A DNA stretch of 64,000 nt from Nonomuraea dietziae (GTDB lineage Bacteria > Actinomycetota > Actinomycetes > Streptosporangiales > Streptosporangiaceae). This document shows, in pieces, positions 59,452 through 64,000 of this stretch (its first letter is position 1; every line of letters starts with the position of its first letter). A program made the position numbers and the translations under genes. The notes under the pieces are model-generated. The model had not been told where the DNA came from. It made no database searches and saw only the letters and a list, made by a program, of their open reading frames with translations. Location: assembly GCF_014195505.1 (NCBI RefSeq), contig NZ_JACIBV010000001.1, forward strand, positions 2,046,001 through 2,110,000, given 5' to 3'.

Positions 59452-59667
59452 ATGGCGACTCACGATGCCGCGCAGCCGACGGAGTTCCCGCCGCGGATGG
59501 GCAAGGTGGCCCCTCGCGAGCTGGCCCTCAACGGCTACACCCGCTACGACCAGCTGACGAGCGTGACGCCCGCGCAGCTCCTGCGTATCCATGGCGTGGG
59601 GCCCAAGGCCATCAGGATCCTCGAGGAGGAGCTGGCGGCCAGGGGGCTCGCCTTCGCCGACTCCTGA
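59452..59667 (+). CDS. small helix-hairpin-helix (RNAP alpha-CTD-like) protein
   Basis: 71 residues preceded by GGAGGGGCGAG. PRELALNGYTRYDQLTSVTP (first helix) then AQLLRIHGVGPKAIRILEEE (HhH with GVG) resemble the RNA polymerase alpha C-terminal domain and other HhH DNA-binding modules. It may bind DNA or DNA-polymerase factors. A stand-alone single gene. Confidence 0.72.
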   Translation: MATHDAAQPTEFPPRMGKVAPRELALNGYTRYDQLTSVTPAQLLRIHGVGPKAIRILEEELAARGLAFADS

Positions 59668-59706
59668 GCCTGCGGCCTGCGCGGCGCGTTCGGAGGCGGA
59701 GGTGGC

Positions 59707-60060
59707 TCAGGACTCGCCCACGCAGAACTCGTTGCCCTCAGGGTCGGCCATGACGACCCAGCGGTGACCGTGCTCCTCCACCTGGCCGTTCTCGAGCCGC
59801 CTGGCGCCGAGGGCCTCCAGCCGGTTCACCTCGGCCTCGATGTCGGCGGCATCGATGTCCAGGTGCATGCGGTTCTTGCCGGTCCTGCCCTCCTTCACCT
59901 TCTGCAGGAGCAGACGCGGGCCGCTGCGGCCTTCGGGCCGCAGCATGACGTAGTTGCCCACGCCGCCGACCACGGAGTAATGGAGCGCCTCGGCCCAGAA
60001 GGGCGCGAGCGTGTCCGGGTCGGCGACATCGAGCACCAGGCCGAAGCCGATTTCACTCAT
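59707..60060 (-). CDS. VOC-family (glyoxalase/dioxygenase-fold) protein
   Basis: 117 residues, one vicinal-oxygen-chelate half pair: FGLVLDVADPDTLAPFWAEA, LHYSVVGGVGNYVMLRP, the metal-type His in RMHLDIDAADI, and the terminal GHRWVVMADPEGNEFCVGES (typical ending with Glu). Divalent metal binding is possible. Its substrate is unknown. Lies between the HhH and acyl-CoA dehydrogenase genes; 33 bp downstream of the latter, in the same orientation. Confidence 0.85.
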   Translation of the reverse strand: MSEIGFGLVLDVADPDTLAPFWAEALHYSVVGGVGNYVMLRPEGRSGPRLLLQKVKEGRTGKNRMHLDIDAADIEAEVNRLEALGARRLENGQVEEHGHRWVVMADPEGNEFCVGES

Positions 60061-60093
60061 GACGGCAACCTAGCTCAGAACGGCCCGCCCAGA

Positions 60094-61785
60094 TCAGAGC
60101 GTGACGGCTCCCGCGACGAGGTCGTCGAAGTGGTCCAGGTCCTCCGCCGTGCGGTCGAGGCCGCGCAGGGGGCCGTGGTCGGCCAGGTGGGCGTCGGCGT
60201 AGAGGCGGGCGACCAGGGCCTTGCGGTCGCCGTGCCCCGAGCGCTGCTCCCAGCCCGCCTGCTCGAGCAGCAGAGCCGCCGCGTAGACGTCCGCCATGAA
60301 CTGGGCCAGCGGATACAGCCGCGCCTCCGCCGTGACAGGGTCGAGCGAGGACCAGACGGTGATCGCCTTGCGGAGGTCGTCGATCCGGCCGCGGACCAGG
60401 TCTCCCGAGCCGGGCGGGGCCTGCTCGACGGCCGTGGTCAGGCGCTCGAGGAACGGCTCGTGGGCGGACTCCTTCAGCATCGCCCGCCGTACGTCCAGGC
60501 AGAGGATGTTGTCGCCGCCCTCCCAGATGGGGTTGACCTGGGCGTCGCGCAGCAGGCGGGCGACCGGCCACTGCTCGATGTAGCCGTTGCCGCCGTGGAT
60601 CTCGATGGCGTCGCTGGCGGCGTGCACCCCCAGCCTGGCGGCGCGCAGCTTGACCAGCGCGGGGGCCAGGCGCAGGCGTGGGCCGAGGTGTCCGTCGAAG
60701 ACCAGCGCCTGGACGGCCTCGACCTCCACGACGAGCTCGGCCAGCTTGCGACGCATGAGCGGCTGGTCGATCAGGCGCCTGCCGAAAGCCTCGCGCGCCG
60801 AGGCGTAGCACAGGGACTCCACCAGTGCCCTGCGCGCGACGCCGAGGCCCATCATGGCCACGCCGAGCCTGGAGGCGTTGGTGAGCTTCATCATCGTGCC
60901 GAGCCCCGAGCCCGACCCCGAGCCCGCGAGGAGGAAGGCCTCCGCCCCGGTGAACTCGACCTCGGCGGAGGCGACCGACCTGGTGCCGAGCTTGTCCTTC
61001 AGTCTCCTGATCCGTACGGCGTTGCGCGCGCCGTCCCTGCGCTCCCACAGCACGAGGAAGGGAGCCACGTCGCCTGAGGGGAGCCTGGCCAGCACCACGA
61101 ACGCCGACCCGTTGGCGTTGGAGGCGAACCACTTGAGGCCCGTGAGGCTCCACGCCTGCCCGTCGGGTGTGGCGGTGGCCTCCAGCGCGGCCAGGTCGGA
61201 GCCGCCGGTCCGCTCGGTGAACATCTGGGCGGCCTCGCCGGAGTAGAAGCCGTTGGCGAAGATCGCGCGGACTCGTTCGAGGACGTCGGCGGGCGCGTGC
61301 TTCTCGGCGAGGGAGACCACCATGTCGCCGCCCGTGCCCAGCGCGCAGCCCATCCCGATGTCGGCCTGGTCCAGCAGGTAGGTCCAGGCGGCGCCCAGCG
61401 CGGCGGGGTCGGCGCCGTTGTCCTTCGCGGTGGCGGCGAAGCCAGGCGAGGTGAAGTTGTCGGCCATGAGCGCCTCGCGAGCCGACGTGAACGACGGCGG
61501 CATGACGACCTGGCTGACGTCGCGGCCCCACCTGTCGTACTTCTCCAGGCGGGGCGGGTTGCGGTCGGTCTCCTCCGCGTAGGCGGCGATCGGCCCGCCC
61601 ATCAGCGCGCCGAGGCGGGACAGGTGGGGCTCGGCCCAGCTGTAGCCCTCTCCGAGGTGACGGCGCATCAGCAACTGCAGCGAGGGGTCGCTCGTCCACC
61701 AGTTGCGGCCCGCGGCGCCCTGGTAGCGCGCGGTGTCGTAGCGGCCGCTCGGGCCGTCCACGGGTTCGATCAGATAGCTCGCCAT
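60094..61785 (-). CDS. acyl-CoA dehydrogenase, AidB-like
   Basis: 563 residues, longer than the ~390-residue core family. N-terminal extension (YDTARYQGAAGRNWWTSDPS) and domain YKGYSW-like typical of AidB. Core: QMFTERTGGSDLAALEATAT (FAD/substrate loop), LTGLKWFASNANGSAFVVLA, ASREAFGRRLIDQPLMRRKL, DAIEIHGGNGYIEQWPVARL and RDAQVNPIWEGGDNILCLDV (Glu in WEGGDN, the catalytic-base position in some families). It could repair alkylation or oxidise acyl-CoA. Divergent from a PaaX regulator across 30 bp, so probably under its control. Confidence 0.88.
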   Translation of the reverse strand: MASYLIEPVDGPSGRYDTARYQGAAGRNWWTSDPSLQLLMRRHLGEGYSWAEPHLSRLGALMGGPIAAYAEETDRNPPRLEKYDRWGRDVSQVVMPPSFTSAREALMADNFTSPGFAATAKDNGADPAALGAAWTYLLDQADIGMGCALGTGGDMVVSLAEKHAPADVLERVRAIFANGFYSGEAAQMFTERTGGSDLAALEATATPDGQAWSLTGLKWFASNANGSAFVVLARLPSGDVAPFLVLWERRDGARNAVRIRRLKDKLGTRSVASAEVEFTGAEAFLLAGSGSGSGLGTMMKLTNASRLGVAMMGLGVARRALVESLCYASAREAFGRRLIDQPLMRRKLAELVVEVEAVQALVFDGHLGPRLRLAPALVKLRAARLGVHAASDAIEIHGGNGYIEQWPVARLLRDAQVNPIWEGGDNILCLDVRRAMLKESAHEPFLERLTTAVEQAPPGSGDLVRGRIDDLRKAITVWSSLDPVTAEARLYPLAQFMADVYAAALLLEQAGWEQRSGHGDRKALVARLYADAHLADHGPLRGLDRTAEDLDHFDDLVAGAVTL

Positions 61786-61815
61786 TCTCGGAGTGTTACA
61801 TATAATCGACACGCG
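61786..61815. promoter_or_regulatory. divergent promoter between the AidB-like and PaaX genes
   Basis: TATAAT at 61801-61806 is a perfect -10 element 9 bp before the paaX-like ATG (61816), so transcription would begin about at the start codon. The flanks GTGTTACATATAATCGACAC are partly palindromic and may be the PaaX operator. Confidence 0.55.
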
Positions 61816-62532
61816 ATGGAAGACCGTAATACTCTCACCGCCCGCTCCGCCGTCCTGAGCGCGCTGCTCGGCAGCCACCCTCCGCGCCTGCCGAGCAGGG
61901 CTCTCGTGCGCGTCGGGGAGGTGTTCGGCATCGCGGAGGGCACCGTGCGGGTGGCGCTGTCCCGCATGGTCGCCGCCGGCGACCTGGTGCAGGACGACGG
62001 GCGCTACGAGCTGTCCGAGCGGCTGCGCGAGCGGCAGGCCAGGCAGGACGAGAGCCGCTCCCCGCACACCAGGCCGTGGGACGGCACGTGGGAGATCGCG
62101 ATCGTGACGGCCGAGCGGCGCGCGCCGTCCGACAGGGCGGCCCTGCGGCACACCATGACGGCGCTGCGCCTGGCCGAGCTGCGGGAGGGCACCTGGCTGC
62201 GTCCCGCCAACCTGATCAGGCGGTGGCCGGAGATCGTCACCGCGCAGTGCACGCTCGTCGACGGGCGGCCGAGGGAGGATCCGACGGCGCTGCTGTGGGA
62301 CCTCGACGGGTGGGCGGCCGAGGCGCGCAGGCTGGAGCGGGCTCTCGGCCAGGCGGAGGGGCTGGCCGAGGGGTTCCTGGTGTCGGCGGCGGTGCTGCGG
62401 CATCTGCTGGCCGACCCGCTGCTGCCCGCCGAACTGCTGCCGCAGGACTGGCCGGGGGCGCGGCTACGGGCGCGCTACGACGACTTCGACCGCGACTACC
62501 GCAGGGCGCTGCAGGCCCACCTCAACAGCTGA
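61816..62532 (+). CDS. PaaX-family transcriptional regulator
   Basis: 238 residues. N-terminal winged helix: SAVLSALLGSHPPRLPSRAL, FGIAEGTVRVALSRMVAAGD (recognition helix), then a PaaX-type C-terminal domain (WDGTWEIAIVTAERRAPSDR, TWLRPANLIRRW). In phenylacetate users PaaX binds aryl-CoA. Here its target is likely the divergent AidB-like gene. Likely leaderless: TATAAT is 9 bp upstream of the ATG. Confidence 0.9.
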   Translation: MEDRNTLTARSAVLSALLGSHPPRLPSRALVRVGEVFGIAEGTVRVALSRMVAAGDLVQDDGRYELSERLRERQARQDESRSPHTRPWDGTWEIAIVTAERRAPSDRAALRHTMTALRLAELREGTWLRPANLIRRWPEIVTAQCTLVDGRPREDPTALLWDLDGWAAEARRLERALGQAEGLAEGFLVSAAVLRHLLADPLLPAELLPQDWPGARLRARYDDFDRDYRRALQAHLNS

Positions 62533-62613
62533 CCCCGGCCCTCCCCCGCTGACCCCCGCTTCCCGCAGGAGCGATCGGAAGAAGCGGGCCGACGGAGCCG
62601 GAAAGCCTGGAGG

Positions 62614-63636
62614 TCAGAGGTCGACGCCGAAGATGACTCTGCGGTTCCTGAACTCGGTGACGCTCCACAGCCGCTTCCCCGAGACCGTCAGGTCCTCGGG
62701 CCCGACGGGGAAGGCCCTGACCGACACCTTGCCTCCCGACTCCACGACCAGCCTGCCGTTCGAGCGGGCGTCGACGGTCTGGCTGAGGTACCACCTCCCG
62801 CCGTGCGACACCGCCCCCTGGATCTTGGCCTGCCCCATCGTGTACGCGTCGACCGGCACCCCGTCGGTCAGGTCGAGGGCCCACCTGGCCACCCTGCCGG
62901 TCGGCGCCTCGCCGTCGTACTCGCCGGAGATCAGCGTGTGCGGGCTGGTGCTGCGGTCGACCGAGACGAAGGAGAAGTGCGCCCCCGGCGTGACGACCCG
63001 CCAGAAGTCGGTCTGCGGGATCACGTACCGGTAGCCGAAGGCGTGGAACCTGCCCTCCGACCGGCCGACCCGCGCCCCGTCGCCCAGGTCGCTCTGGACC
63101 GTCCGCAGGTCGAGGATCTTGCCGACGTCGAAGACGCGCAGGCCGCGCTTGGTGTCGGCGACGTACAGGTGCTCGCCGTACCACGCGATCCCGCCCGCGT
63201 GGATGTTGATCGGGGTGTAGGAGCCGTCCGGCCTGGCCTCCACGAGCAGCGCGTGCTGGTAGCGCAGGGTCTGCGGGCTCAGGAACGTCACCCTGATGCC
63301 CCGCTCGGCCACGGGGGGCAGGGGCTTGAAGTACCAGCTTGCGACGAAGGCCGGCACCCCCGCGGAGCCCGCGTCCTCCGAGCAGGTCAGACCCTGCGGG
63401 TACCAGTCGGGGGTGTCGTTGTCCTTCTCGTCGAAGGCGTACCACTCGTGCGGCCTCGGCCGCATGGCGCCGAACGCGGCGGGCGCCCCCTTGCGCACCG
63501 CCTTCCTGTTGGCCTGGGCCAGCACCGCTTCCACGGACGCGGCGCCGAGGTCGGCGGCGAGCTTGTCGGCGCCCTCGGCCAGCGTCCCCGTCGCCCGCCT
63601 CAGCGTGAAAGCGCCCTTGTCCGCAGGAAGCATCAT
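62614..63636 (-). CDS. beta-propeller-like conserved hypothetical protein
   Basis: 340 residues; ATG 63636/63633. A helical start (TLAEGADKLAADLGAASVEA) then strand-rich repeats (GLTCSEDAGSAGVPAFVASW, NIHAGGIAWYGEHLYVADTK, VSHGGRWYLSQTVDARSNGR) with blade-like spacing, ending SGKRLWSVTEFRNRRVIFGV. No signal peptide is obvious. It resembles LVIVD or SMP-30-like propellers but lacks clear metal sites. Single gene; function unknown. Confidence 0.72.
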   Translation of the reverse strand: MMLPADKGAFTLRRATGTLAEGADKLAADLGAASVEAVLAQANRKAVRKGAPAAFGAMRPRPHEWYAFDEKDNDTPDWYPQGLTCSEDAGSAGVPAFVASWYFKPLPPVAERGIRVTFLSPQTLRYQHALLVEARPDGSYTPINIHAGGIAWYGEHLYVADTKRGLRVFDVGKILDLRTVQSDLGDGARVGRSEGRFHAFGYRYVIPQTDFWRVVTPGAHFSFVSVDRSTSPHTLISGEYDGEAPTGRVARWALDLTDGVPVDAYTMGQAKIQGAVSHGGRWYLSQTVDARSNGRLVVESGGKVSVRAFPVGPEDLTVSGKRLWSVTEFRNRRVIFGVDL

Positions 63637-63699
63637 TGTTGCCCTCGCTTTATCCCGTCTTTGCCATGTTTTGACGGGCGAAAGGGGCTTCTGGTTCAG

Positions 63700-64000
63700 T
63701 TATCGCCACATGTGCACGGGCATTCCCGTCAGCGCGTTCTCGTGATACCTGCGCACCAGCGCCTCACTGTCTCCTCCCAGCTCGGCCAGCGTCTCCCGCT
63801 GCCAGACCGCTCCCGTACGGCCCAGCCGTACGCGCTGGGCGATGACGTCGAGGTCGGCGTCGGCGGGGTCGACGCCCGCCCGCAGCAACGCCGCCTTCGC
63901 CTCGGGCAGCAGCGACAGCACCAGATCGGAGGCGAGCACCTCCTGCCCCTCCCAGGTGAGCTTGGCCTGCAGTCCACGCATGGCGGCGCGGTAGAAGTTC
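63700..64000 (-). CDS. glutamate-cysteine ligase-like protein, 3' end (partial)
   Basis: Only the last ~100 residues are inside the window. NFYRAAMRGLQAKLTWEGQE, then DLVLSLLPEAKAALLRAGVD and RTGAVWQRETLAELGGDSEA, ending YHENALTGMPVHMW, resemble the C-terminal region of the carboxylate-amine ligase/glutamate-cysteine ligase group. The ATP-binding core lies beyond position 64000, so this is tentative. Confidence 0.45.
   Translation of the reverse strand, partial: NFYRAAMRGLQAKLTWEGQEVLASDLVLSLLPEAKAALLRAGVDPADADLDVIAQRVRLGRTGAVWQRETLAELGGDSEALVRRYHENALTGMPVHMWR

Noticed and set aside
61786..62403. Extension of the acyl-CoA dehydrogenase frame to 62403
   Set aside because: It is antisense to the PaaX regulator; the conserved start MASYLIEPVDG is at 61785 with a promoter directly upstream.

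Overview
The window is about 70% G+C or more, with GTG/ATG starts, tight 4-nt overlaps and few T-tracts. Actinobacterial hallmarks are the maltose-1-phosphate-type glycogen synthase divergent from glgC, an F420-dependent nitroreductase-fold protein, an F420/LLM oxidoreductase, a Trypco1 (CU044_2847) protein, TAP-type secreted hydrolases and a B12-riboswitch-controlled class I ribonucleotide reductase. A Streptosporangiaceae-like soil actinomycete (Nonomuraea/Streptosporangium type) fits best, but that is inference from gene style. The segment looks chromosomal. I see no phage module, insertion sequence, rRNA or CRISPR array.

Layout. 1-1.4 kb: two gene remnants (LysR and alpha/beta hydrolase) joined head to head at a deletion scar. 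1.5-7.4 kb: a complete ribose operon rbsR-rbsA-rbsC-rbsB-rbsK-rbsD on the minus strand, with twin LacI-type operators and a consensus CRP-type box upstream; rbsD carries a frameshift. 7.4-20 kb: an MFS exporter, a degenerate CbiX-like protein, acetyltransferases, a TAP-type secreted peptidase, an F420-linked reductase-fold protein, an Nramp-related transporter, a YfiH/PgeF-type protein, an orphan Trypco1 protein and the glgM/glgC pair. 21.6-25.3 kb: a three-gene surface-glycan set (flippase, CelD-like acyltransferase, DegT-type aminotransferase). 25.4-31.4 kb: a membrane-anchored repeat protein, then mscS and nrdBA read from a cobalamin riboswitch. 31.4-38.7 kb: an orphan TctC-type lipoprotein, an HTH regulator divergent from an exported hydrolase, glmS, and a secreted amidase. 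38.76-39.13 kb: tRNA genes Gly-Cys-Gly-Val with a strong terminator, followed by a small damaged region (SEC-C pseudogene, membrane Mrr-like nuclease, internally deleted NAD(P)-binding protein).

41-48.5 kb looks like a plant cell-wall (rhamnogalacturonan) region: TetR/SDR pair, a frameshifted Gfo/Idh/MocA oxidoreductase, a GH43-like beta-propeller protein and a very large secreted enzyme. That enzyme combines a CE12-type acetylesterase and a PL11-type rhamnogalacturonan lyase in one chain. 48.5-64 kb: a run of housekeeping, repair and lipid genes: methyltransferase, lipoprotein, phosphoesterase, endonuclease V, gamma-glutamyltransferase, a rare-looking LLM oxidoreductase-hemerythrin fusion divergent from an HxlR regulator, a yeast-type cytosine deaminase, a stand-alone LigD polymerase domain, enoyl-CoA hydratase, an AidB-like acyl-CoA dehydrogenase divergent from a PaaX regulator, and the 3' end of a probable glutamate-cysteine ligase.

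Five genes have one-nucleotide frameshifts, most of them in short G or C runs. This is either real decay or uncorrected assembly error and should be settled before the genes are called dead. The best candidates for something undescribed are the CE12-PL11 fusion, the LLM-hemerythrin fusion, and the flippase/acyltransferase/aminotransferase trio.
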